IMG/VR virus record: IMGVR_UViG_3300024261_000038
Coordinates: 1-55,662 of that record
Length of the DNA: 55,662 nt
Origin: a virus
Strand: one strand, 5' to 3'
This document shows, one piece after another, positions 49,333-55,493 of this stretch. The notes under the pieces are model-generated. The model was given only the letters and a program-made list of their open reading frames with translations. It was not told the origin of the DNA and made no database searches. Every line of letters begins with the position of its first letter. Position 1 is the stretch's first letter. The position numbers and the translations under genes are program-made.

Positions 49333-50022
49333 ATGAAGAAGAAAAGAGAATGTATGAAGAAGAATGAAGAAGAACAAATAAAATTATCTATATTTAATTG
49401 GGGACCTTGTGTTACACATTTTAAATGTGATGATGCATTTATAGATTTACTTATAAAAGAAGGTAAAAAAGGTAAACAAGACTACAGAGATAAACTTGCA
49501 GGACAAATTAAAGAAGAGATAGGTTATTCTGAAGAGTCAAAAAAGTTAATATTACCAAGACTTTCCCAGTTTATAGGGGTCTATGATCAAGCTTTTGAAA
49601 GGTATCAAAGCAAACCTTATGAAACAAAACCTGAGTATGTGTTATCAGCACTCTGGATAAATTATCAAAAACAACACGAGTATAATCCACCACACGATCA
49701 TGATGGTAGATTGTCGTTTGTTATCTATCTTGATATGCCAAAAAAATTAGAAGAAGAACAAAAAAATTATGTAGGTAAATCTTGTGGACCTGGAGGAATA
49801 CAATTTTTATATGGAGAAGGACCAAGAGATGCAGTAACTACATTATCTTTTTCTCCTAAAAAAGGAGATATGTTTATTTTTCCTTCTTGGTTGAAACATT
49901 ACGTTGCGCCTTACAAATCTGATTGTACACGAATCAGTGTGAGTGGTAACTTTCATGACCAAGTCCCTATAAATAATGTTATAAATTTCGCACCTAAATA
50001 TTTAAAAAATGCAAAAAAATGA
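49333..50022 (+). CDS. 2OG-Fe(II) oxygenase-like protein (2OG-FeII_Oxy_5 type)
   Basis: 229 aa. PPHDHDGRLSFVIYLDMP (His 121/123), then GPGGIQFLYGEGPR, GDMFIFPSWLKHYV (His 189) and CTRISVSGNF (Arg 200) reproduce the core of this family, which is frequent in marine T4-like and other phages. Substrate unknown. It sits in the early region, unlike the four in the inverted cassette. No clear ribosome-binding site; an alternative start is the second ATG at 49354. Confidence 0.82.
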   Translation: MKKKRECMKKNEEEQIKLSIFNWGPCVTHFKCDDAFIDLLIKEGKKGKQDYRDKLAGQIKEEIGYSEESKKLILPRLSQFIGVYDQAFERYQSKPYETKPEYVLSALWINYQKQHEYNPPHDHDGRLSFVIYLDMPKKLEEEQKNYVGKSCGPGGIQFLYGEGPRDAVTTLSFSPKKGDMFIFPSWLKHYVAPYKSDCTRISVSGNFHDQVPINNVINFAPKYLKNAKK

Positions 50023-50753
50023 AGAAGAGTGATCGATATAGATATATGTCCGGACAGATGTACGAGCATCACGGAACACGGCTCTATGACTTTGGCGGAG
50101 AAAGATTGCCGTCTGTTACAACCATTTTAGGATTGACAAAAGATCAAAGTTTTATAAAGCAGTGGCAAAAAAAGGTAGGCCATGAAAAAGCAGAACAGAT
50201 CAAGAATCATAGTAGTAAACGTGGGACTTCCATGCATAAATTCCTGGAATGTCACGTCACAGGAGTTGGATACGATGATCTATCGCCCATTGGGACGGAA
50301 GCTAAACCGATGGCTGAAAAGATTATTGAAGTGGGTTTATTACCCGTTGAAGAGTATTATGGTTCGGAAGTTACGTTACACTATCCGGGGCTGTACGCAG
50401 GCTCAACAGATCTTGTATGCTCACACAATGGCATGGAAACTATTGTTGACTTCAAGCAGGCCAATCGTCCGAAGAAGAAAGAATGGATCGAAGATTATTA
50501 TTTGCAAATTGCAGCATACGCCATGGCACACGACTATGTCTACAAATCTGAAATTAGGCAGGGAGTTATCATGGTATGCACGCCTGACCTATATTATCAA
50601 GAATTTAAAATAGAAGGACCTGAATTAAGGCGCTATAAACATGAGTTTCTCAAAAGATTGGACATGTATCATGACCTAAAATTTGATGAAAAAGAAAGAA
50701 CCAAACCAATGAAAGCGGAAGATTTTAATGTTCAGGAAGATAAGACCAAATAA
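50019..50753 (+). CDS. PD-(D/E)XK exonuclease (RecB/MGME1-like)
   Basis: 244 aa. LPSVTTIL at the N-terminus, RGTSMHKFLE (His 73), YAGSTDLV (Asp 131), IVDFKQANR (Asp 144, Lys 146) and YYLQIAAY (Gln 163) are the standard nuclease motifs. It would process DNA ends in replication or degrade host DNA. Its C-terminal codons contain a 39-bp block that is repeated after the HNH gene at 51.66 kb. Starts in an ATGA overlap. Confidence 0.85.
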   Translation: MKKSDRYRYMSGQMYEHHGTRLYDFGGERLPSVTTILGLTKDQSFIKQWQKKVGHEKAEQIKNHSSKRGTSMHKFLECHVTGVGYDDLSPIGTEAKPMAEKIIEVGLLPVEEYYGSEVTLHYPGLYAGSTDLVCSHNGMETIVDFKQANRPKKKEWIEDYYLQIAAYAMAHDYVYKSEIRQGVIMVCTPDLYYQEFKIEGPELRRYKHEFLKRLDMYHDLKFDEKERTKPMKAEDFNVQEDKTK

Positions 50754-50883
50754 TTTAGATAAGATTAATAAATTACAATCTATGAAAAAACATCCTATTG
50801 GAGCAATGGGAGAAAGAGATTCACGTATAAATAAATTAATTAACAAACTATATAATAGGAAGGAGCAAACATGGGTGCAGTAA
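50728..50883 (+). CDS. 51-aa basic protein
   Basis: MFRKIRPNNLDKINKLQSMK... with KHPIGAMGERDSRINKLINKLY in the middle. It overlaps the exonuclease end by 26 nt and the next gene by 13 nt, filling the gap. The sequence is hydrophilic and conserved-looking; function unknown. Confidence 0.55.
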   Translation: MFRKIRPNNLDKINKLQSMKKHPIGAMGERDSRINKLINKLYNRKEQTWVQ

Positions 50884-51086
50884 AACAAATGCAGATAGAA
50901 GAGATGGAAAAAGAAGACGAAAGAGCAAGAGAACATAAGATACAAATGGTAAAAGATGGTGAAGCTGATGAAGATATATTCGATTTAACAAACAATATAT
51001 GTCAAGAGGGCTGTGGAAACTATCTTACGGTTGTAGAAGATGGTTGGGGTATTTGTCTTGATTGTAGAATCGAGAAAGATGACTGA
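50871..51086 (+). CDS. Zinc-ribbon protein, 71 aa
   Basis: Charged helical N-terminus then CQEGC (44-48) and CLDC (62-65). Ribosome-binding site GGAAGGAG before 50871. Its stop overlaps the start of the HNH endonuclease (ATGACTGA), which probably replaced the original downstream gene start. Confidence 0.65.
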   Translation: MGAVKQMQIEEMEKEDERAREHKIQMVKDGEADEDIFDLTNNICQEGCGNYLTVVEDGWGICLDCRIEKDD

Positions 51087-51657
51087 TCAAACGAGTAAAA
51101 AATATTATCAAGAAAATAGAATAGAAATAACAATTAAAAGAAAAAAATTTTATCAAGATAATGTTGAAAGAATAAAAACTAATCAAAAAAAATACTACTT
51201 AAAAAATAGAAAAGAAATTTTAGAAAAACGAAAAGAATATCAGACAATTTATAGAAAAAACAATAAAGAAAAAACTCGTATTAGTAATGAAAAATATATT
51301 CGTACTGAACAAGGATTCTTTAGGTCTATGTGGGGATCGTGTAAAAAAAGTAAACACGGGTGTGATTTTAAAGATTTTAATGAGTTTTTTAATTGTTGGT
51401 TAGAACAAAAAGCTGTATCTGGAATGATTTGCCCTGCAACAGGGGTTGAAATGACTATGGAACCTGGAAAAGGATTAAAAAGACATTTTACTAATGTTTC
51501 AAAAGACCGTATTTTATCTACAAGAAGTTATTCTAAAGAAAATTTAATATTTACTACATATGGATTTAATTCTAGTAAATGTAATCTATCACCTAAAGGT
51601 GCTAAAGCTTTTTTAAGAATTGTAAAAGAAAGGTACGGTACCGATGAAATTGAATAA
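51079..51657 (+). CDS. HNH-like homing endonuclease, 192 aa
   Basis: MTDQTSKKYYQENRIEITIK...: several charged YYxxNRxxI repeats (about residues 9-70) as in DNA-binding stalks of phage HNH proteins, then MICPATGVEMT and a His/Asn-rich core with NVSKDRILSTRSYSKENLIFTT. The first codons (MTDQT) copy the start of the gene at 52409, showing that it was inserted at that gene's 5' end. Ends a few nt before the second 39-bp repeat. Confidence 0.75.
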   Translation: MTDQTSKKYYQENRIEITIKRKKFYQDNVERIKTNQKKYYLKNRKEILEKRKEYQTIYRKNNKEKTRISNEKYIRTEQGFFRSMWGSCKKSKHGCDFKDFNEFFNCWLEQKAVSGMICPATGVEMTMEPGKGLKRHFTNVSKDRILSTRSYSKENLIFTTYGFNSSKCNLSPKGAKAFLRIVKERYGTDEIE

Positions 51658-51696
51658 AGAAAGAACCAAACCAATGAAAGCGGAGGATTTTAATAA

Positions 51697-52437
51697 ATGA
51701 AAACAGTTTTAAGCACAAAAGGAATTTGTTTAATCCATAATCATAATTATAAAGATAACCCTGAAAAGTATACAATTCTTTTTCAAAGAAGAAAATGCAA
51801 AGGAAAAATTTATGAATACAGAGGTATTATATGTTCAGAATGTAAAATAAATAGAAGAAAAGAATATTACATTAAAAACAAAGAACATGAATTAAAACGA
51901 AATAAAAACTGGCGTGATAAAAATCCTGAAAAATTAACACTTGCAGCTAGAATAAGCAGTCTTAAACATCATTTAAAAATAACAGATGCTGAAGCTCATG
52001 ATATTATAAGAAAAAAAAGAAATATACTTACTAGTAATTGGAAAAAAAATAACCCAGAAAAAAAAAATAAAAGTCAAAGATTATATAGAAAAAGAAGAAT
52101 GGCTAGGGATCCAGGATTTAAATTATTAAATAATTGCAGGACTCAAATACATAGAGTTTTAAAAGGTAATATTAAATCTAAAAAAACTAAAGAATTACTT
52201 GGTTGTACTGTAGAACAATTAAAAAGACATTTGTCTAGTAAATTTATAGATAATATGAGTTTTGAAAATTATGGGAAGTGGCATGTAGATCACATTAAAC
52301 CTTGTGCTAAGTTTGATTTTACTAAACCCGAAGAACAAGTTAAATGTTTTCATTACACAAACCTACAGCCTTTATGGGCTATAGATAATTTTAAGAAAGG
52401 AGCAAAGTATGACGGATCAAACGAGGTGGGGCATTGA
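51697..52437 (+). CDS. HNH endonuclease, 246 aa
   Basis: WHVDHIKPCAKFDF (His 196, Asp 198, His 199), then HYTNLQPLW (Asn 222) and Asn 231: a complete HNH motif. The N-terminal region has Cys/His pairs and YYIKNKEHELKRNK-type repeats for DNA binding. It begins just after the exonuclease-like remnant, and its last codons (YDGSNEVGH) read in another frame through the start of the next gene. Free-standing homing endonuclease. Confidence 0.85.
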   Translation: MKTVLSTKGICLIHNHNYKDNPEKYTILFQRRKCKGKIYEYRGIICSECKINRRKEYYIKNKEHELKRNKNWRDKNPEKLTLAARISSLKHHLKITDAEAHDIIRKKRNILTSNWKKNNPEKKNKSQRLYRKRRMARDPGFKLLNNCRTQIHRVLKGNIKSKKTKELLGCTVEQLKRHLSSKFIDNMSFENYGKWHVDHIKPCAKFDFTKPEEQVKCFHYTNLQPLWAIDNFKKGAKYDGSNEVGH

Positions 52438-52609
52438 TCTTATACACACGAAGAATAAGGCAATAAAGAGGCAGAAAGACATTGTAACAAGATCCTTGGC
52501 TGAAGTTGATAAGTTAGAGGAGCAATATATTGTAGAATTGATGATACAGATTGAGGCAATATATGAGCAAAAGTATGGCGAGAACAAGGCAAATAAGACA
52601 GTTCTTTAG
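52409..52609 (+). CDS. Small coiled protein, 66 aa, target gene of the HNH insertion
   Basis: MTDQTRWGIDLIHTKNKAIK... Coiled-coil-like, acidic C-terminus. AAAGGAG (52396-52402) gives a good ribosome-binding site inside the HNH gene. The first 17 bases recur at 51079 with one mismatch. Function unknown. Confidence 0.65.
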   Translation: MTDQTRWGIDLIHTKNKAIKRQKDIVTRSLAEVDKLEEQYIVELMIQIEAIYEQKYGENKANKTVL

Positions 52610-52812
52610 AATGATTCTAATGTATCAGGGTTCATGGAGCACGGACCATGGAACTGTGGAACTCCCATGGAACTTTTTTTTCGGCTTAGAAACCGCTATA
52701 TATAAGAGATATCTAGACCAAAAGAGAAAAAGTTCCACGGTACCATCACTTTTTTTTCATCTGAACAAAAAAAGTGTTTTGGTCTGGAGAGGGTATATAG
52801 TAGGAATAAGTT
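52610..52812. other. Structured non-coding element with heptad repeats and hairpins
   Basis: 203 nt with no convincing gene. 52633-52673 consists of CAYGGAN-type 7-mers (CATGGAG, CACGGAC, CATGGAA, TGTGGAA, CATGGAA), then a T8 run. AGATATCT is a perfect palindrome at 52707-52714. AGACCAAAA (52715-52723) pairs with TTTTGGTCT (52777-52785), enclosing a perfect 10-bp hairpin CACTTTTTTT / AAAAAAAGTG (52747-52756, 52767-52776). It may be a packaging or replication site near the small terminase. Confidence 0.55.
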
Positions 52813-53100
52813 ATGCCTAAGAAAAGAAGAAAAGCTATCAACACTGAAACAACTCCGGATATACCTTTTCAGAAGGTTAGAGTGGAGTGGGTCGACTGCG
52901 TAAGTGACTCTGCCTGGGCTAGTGAAAAAGAGTTTGATAAAATGAAATTAGCATTCCCAGTTAATGAAGGCTGGTTATATTCTAAAGATAAAAATTCAAT
53001 TAAATTATTTGCGTCTTACGATAAAGATGAAGATGGTATTACTTTTGGGGATCGGACAATGATTCCTCGTCAATGGGTAAAGAAGATTCAGAAGCTGTAG
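52813..53100 (+). CDS. Conserved small protein, 95 aa
   Basis: WVDCVSDSAWASEKEFDKMK and NEGWLYSKDKNSIKLFASYD, then FGDRTMIPRQWVK, make a compact beta-rich protein that I recall from related phages. Its last 62 nt overlap the - strand terminase gene in antisense, and both reading frames look genuine. Function unknown. Confidence 0.68.
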   Translation: MPKKRRKAINTETTPDIPFQKVRVEWVDCVSDSAWASEKEFDKMKLAFPVNEGWLYSKDKNSIKLFASYDKDEDGITFGDRTMIPRQWVKKIQKL

Positions 53101-53560
53101 ATGGAGTCACATTTATTAATTGCCCGTAGTCGTCTATTATCTGTTTCATTTTTGCTTCTAGCTCTTGTTCTGATAGGTCCTCTAGTTTTCCTGTTTTTAT
53201 TATCTTTCTATCTATGTATAGTCCTGCTGCTTTTCCTCTGTTTGCTTCCGCATTCACTGCTGAAGAGAATGATCCTTTTTTTAAAGCGGCCTCTCTCAGT
53301 CTAGCAAGCTCTGCTATGTGTCCTTCATAAGACACTTCATGTTTTCTAATTCTTTCTTCTCTCAACTGTCCTAAATATTTTACAACTAGTGGAGATAACT
53401 TTGGATTGTTTAATTCTGATCCTTCTTGTCTTGCACGTTTAGGACTATACCCAGCAGCGATAGCCGCTTCTGTTTGTGTCATTGGTCCATCTGGTCCACC
53501 GAATACTAAAAATTCAGCAAAGCGTTGTTGCATTTCAGTTAATCTTTTTGGTACGCCCAT
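53039..53560 (-). CDS. terS: Terminase small subunit
   Basis: 173 aa. The N-terminal helix-turn-helix (TQTEAAIAAGYSPKRARQEGSEL, about residues 28-50) and following helices fit the Terminase_2 family, which recognises the packaging site and recruits the large subunit. The gene is alone on the - strand between + genes. The large subunit is not in the window, so packaging genes are split or beyond the edge. Confidence 0.85.
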   Translation of the reverse strand: MGVPKRLTEMQQRFAEFLVFGGPDGPMTQTEAAIAAGYSPKRARQEGSELNNPKLSPLVVKYLGQLREERIRKHEVSYEGHIAELARLREAALKKGSFSSAVNAEANRGKAAGLYIDRKIIKTGKLEDLSEQELEAKMKQIIDDYGQLINVTPSTASESSLPIDEESLSDPQK

Positions 53561-53647
53561 GTTTTTTACCTATACTGTATCCTATAATAAAACTGCATCC
53601 CATTACAGAAATGATGGCTATTAAATGCCAAATTAAAAAATTCATAT

Positions 53648-53676
53648 TTGACAATTTAAGGTAACTATCCTATAAA
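53648..53676 (+). promoter_or_regulatory. Consensus promoter giving a leaderless transcript
   Basis: TTGACA (53648-53653), 17 nt, TATAAA (53671-53676). +1 is predicted at 53683, the A of the next ATG. Only GTCAAT separates the -10 box and the ATG, so no ribosome-binding site is possible. Confidence 0.8.
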
Positions 53677-53682
53677 GTCAAT

Positions 53683-53928
53683 ATGAAAGTATACAAAGAT
53701 GATAGAGGAGAACACGATCTAGAGAGAAGAATAGAACAGCTTTTATTAGAAAATAGATCTCTAAAAGATACCTTAGATGGATACAAGTTGTTGATAGAAC
53801 AACACAAGAAAGAGATCTGGGAATTAAAACAAACTGCATCAGAAAATGAAAAGAATAAAAATTTGTTGCAAGGTTATAAAAAAGTAATAGAAGACTTATC
53901 TGCTAAGTTAAGTCAAAAAGATTTATGA
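53683..53928 (+). CDS. Coiled-coil protein, 81 aa, leaderless
   Basis: MKVYKDDRGEHDLERRIEQL... is nearly entirely a coiled-coil. First gene of the block from the leaderless promoter. ATGA overlap with the next gene. Function unknown, likely early. Confidence 0.65.
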   Translation: MKVYKDDRGEHDLERRIEQLLLENRSLKDTLDGYKLLIEQHKKEIWELKQTASENEKNKNLLQGYKKVIEDLSAKLSQKDL

Positions 53929-54164
53929 GAGTACAAGACCTTCAGTTGTTTCTCGGTAACTTTACAAAAGGATCTGACGCAGTAAAAAATGCTGTCATCT
54001 TCGTAGAGATACAAGGAAATTTACATGAGATTAGACGAATGGAAGTACATGAAAATGCTATTCCAATTATCGGTCAACCAGGCCACAGTACACATAGGTT
54101 AGTTATGAAAACCCATAAACCTTCTAAGCTTATCTTGCCAGATAAACTTCAGAAGGACTATTAA
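53925..54164 (+). CDS. Small conserved early protein, 79 aa
   Basis: MRVQDLQLFLGNFTKGSDAV... with AVIFVEIQGNLHEIRRMEV and GHSTHRLVMKTHKPSKL, beta-rich. Starts by ATGA overlap. No known domain; probably co-expressed with the nuclease that follows. Confidence 0.62.
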   Translation: MRVQDLQLFLGNFTKGSDAVKNAVIFVEIQGNLHEIRRMEVHENAIPIIGQPGHSTHRLVMKTHKPSKLILPDKLQKDY

Positions 54165-54192
54165 TGAATGACAGTGTTACTTTAAAAAAGGT

Positions 54193-54561
54193 ATGGGACC
54201 AGAGCGTAAATTATATCAAAAAGTTAAGAATAATTTTAAAGATTTTTCGCTTATTAGACTTGAAAATAATAGCTTACTTGGTACTCCCGATCTATTGGTG
54301 TATAATAATTCTGGCCACTTTTTCACTATCGAGTTGAAAGTCACGAAGGGTAACAAACTTAAGTTTTCACCACACCAAATTAGCTTTCATGTGAGGCATC
54401 CACACAATACATTTATCATAGCAGAGGCCCTTGGTCCAGGTACCGTGAAACTTTTCCGTGGTTCACGAATCATGGAGCTTGACGCTTGCGGGTTTAAGCT
54501 TGACGCTTGCTGCTTGGGGCTTGACGCTTGTCGCTTGATGCTTCAGGAGCTTGGGGCTTGA
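54193..54561 (+). CDS. VRR-NUC-type nuclease with heptad-repeat-encoded tail
   Basis: 122 aa. LLGTPDLLV (Asp 33), TIELKVTKG (Glu 47, Lys 49) and the Gln of SPHQISF (62) reproduce the PD-(D/E)XK VRR-NUC arrangement, as in phage Holliday-junction-type nucleases. The core ends at about residue 95. The rest (ELDACGFKLDACCLGLDACR...) is encoded by the GCTTGNN heptad array and is probably not part of the ancestral fold. Converges on, and overlaps, a - strand gene. Confidence 0.78.
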   Translation: MGPERKLYQKVKNNFKDFSLIRLENNSLLGTPDLLVYNNSGHFFTIELKVTKGNKLKFSPHQISFHVRHPHNTFIIAEALGPGTVKLFRGSRIMELDACGFKLDACCLGLDACRLMLQELGA

Positions 54562-54583
54562 CGCTTGAGGCTTGAAGCTTGTG
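54464..54583. repeat. Heptanucleotide array, GCTTGNN, with CAYGGAN at its left edge
   Basis: From 54477 the DNA reads in 7-mers: GCTTGAC, GCTTGCG, GGTTTAA, GCTTGAC, GCTTGCT, GCTTGGG, GCTTGAC, GCTTGTC, GCTTGAT, GCTTCAG, then after a 2-nt shift GCTTGGG, GCTTGAC, GCTTGAG, GCTTGAA, GCTTGTG. CACGAAT-CATGGAG lies immediately to the left. The first five bases are conserved and the last two vary freely. Confidence 0.92.
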
Positions 54584-54700
54584 GCCCGGACCAGGTGAAC
54601 GCCTTCCAGCCTCCGTCGAGTCTCCTCGGCTAATTACCTGATCCGATTTATTACGCTTGCGTAATTCTTTATAATATTTTGGGTGTTTAAATTCGTGCAT
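54494..54700 (-). CDS. Small protein with repeat-encoded tail, 68 aa
   Basis: MHEFKHPKYYKELRKRNKSD... is basic and folded-looking, while the last 25 residues (LQASSVKPQAPEASSDKRQA...) come from the heptad array. Its ATG overlaps the stop of the Gp88-like gene (TAATG). It overlaps the VRR-NUC gene in antisense by 68 nt. Confidence 0.55.
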   Translation of the reverse strand: MHEFKHPKYYKELRKRNKSDQVISRGDSTEAGRRSPGPGHKLQASSVKPQAPEASSDKRQAPSSKRQA

Positions 54701-55299
54701 TAATGTTTACCATATATCACAGCTGGAATAGTTTTGTCCCAACATTTTCTACAATCCATGCATTTTCCTTTTTGGTCCGGAGCTGGACATGTACGTGATT
54801 CTTTAGTCGTGACACCTGACTCATGACTCCAGGCGCTGGAGCTTGGACCGTTGATCTTAGATCTTGATAATCTTATAACAAGATTTGCCGGAACCTCTTC
54901 AGGAGCTGGCAGGAATTGCCGCTCTTGCGTCGGCAGCCAGTGATTTGTATCGGGTGTAAGTTTACACACCTCCAAAATATTGGCCATATGTTCTTTTGAT
55001 TGTACGTCTCCGGCATCATGCCATCTAAACCATTTTAAATTTTTAATTCTTGCAGCCATCGCTTCAACCCATAATGGGTTTTTAATTGCATCCAGGCGTC
55101 TGTACTGGGCCGCTTTGATTGCTGGGTACCGTGTATAATTTCCTTTTTTAGCATAACAGAAAAAGCATGGCGTGCCTGGAACCTTCGAGAGCTTCCAGCC
55201 GGTCTTACACTCCCACGCCGGGAGGCTATAAGATAGTCCCGGCATTTTGGACGTTTTCGTAAATGAGTCTGTAATTTTTAAAGCTTCTTTTATTAACAT
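54700..55299 (-). CDS. Gp88-like protein
   Basis: 199 aa. MPGLSYSLPAWECKTG (Cys 31), CFFCYAKKGNY (Cys 45, 48), RWHDAGDVQS (about 93-101) and the C-terminal CPAPDQKGKCMDCRKCWD (Cys 171, 180, 183, 186) match the phage gene-product-88 family. Two Cys clusters suggest Zn or Fe-S binding. The biochemical function of the family is unknown to me. GC-richer and with different codon use from the core genome. It overlaps both neighbours. Confidence 0.78.
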   Translation of the reverse strand: MLIKEALKITDSFTKTSKMPGLSYSLPAWECKTGWKLSKVPGTPCFFCYAKKGNYTRYPAIKAAQYRRLDAIKNPLWVEAMAARIKNLKWFRWHDAGDVQSKEHMANILEVCKLTPDTNHWLPTQERQFLPAPEEVPANLVIRLSRSKINGPSSSAWSHESGVTTKESRTCPAPDQKGKCMDCRKCWDKTIPAVIYGKH

Positions 55300-55493
55300 A
55301 ATTTATTTCTTTCTAAATCCTTTATAGTCCCTGATTCATGATCTGTCAAGCTTGAAGCTTGGCGCTTGGCGCTTGTTGCTTGCGGCTTGAGGCTTTTGAA
55401 AAACTTCTCGCAGCTGGCAAGATAAGCAGCCGGGAGCTGTGAGTGCTCCCGGATAAAATAATGTGTTAAGTCGTTGTGTTTAATTCTTTTCAT
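55293..55493 (-). CDS. Small protein carrying a heptad-encoded segment, 66 aa
   Basis: MKRIKHNDLTHYFIREHSQL... The stretch LKPQATSAKRQASS is encoded by the second GCTTGNN array. Its stop overlaps the Gp88-like start and its start overlaps the upstream stop, so it belongs to the same coupled - strand operon. Function unknown. Confidence 0.55.
   Translation of the reverse strand: MKRIKHNDLTHYFIREHSQLPAAYLASCEKFFKSLKPQATSAKRQASSLTDHESGTIKDLERNKLC
55350..55398. repeat. Second GCTTGNN heptad array
   Basis: Seven consecutive 7-mers: GCTTGAA, GCTTGGC, GCTTGGC, GCTTGTT, GCTTGCG, GCTTGAG, GCTTTTG. Same unit and orientation as the array at 54477, about 870 bp away. Confidence 0.9.

Larger units (their letters stand above)
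50691..51694 (+). repeat. Pair of 39-bp direct repeats flanking an endonuclease gene
   Basis: 50691-50729 and 51656-51694 match at 38 of 39 bases. Copy 1 encodes KERTKPMKAEDFN of the exonuclease. Copy 2, read in the same frame, gives the same peptide followed by Lys and a stop, so it looks like the left-over 3' end of another exonuclease allele. Confidence 0.9.

Noticed and set aside
52551-52820. 89-aa open frame on the + strand
   Set aside because: It runs through the heptads, T-run and hairpins of the non-coding element; its sequence is compositionally odd and no ribosome-binding site precedes it.
54164-54340. 58-aa frame overlapping the nuclease start
   Set aside because: Out of frame with the well-supported VRR-NUC motifs and dominated by hydrophobic residues from the antiphase.
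54464-55398. Heptad arrays as CRISPR
   Set aside because: Units are 7 nt with 2 variable bases; there are no spacer-length intervals and no cas genes.
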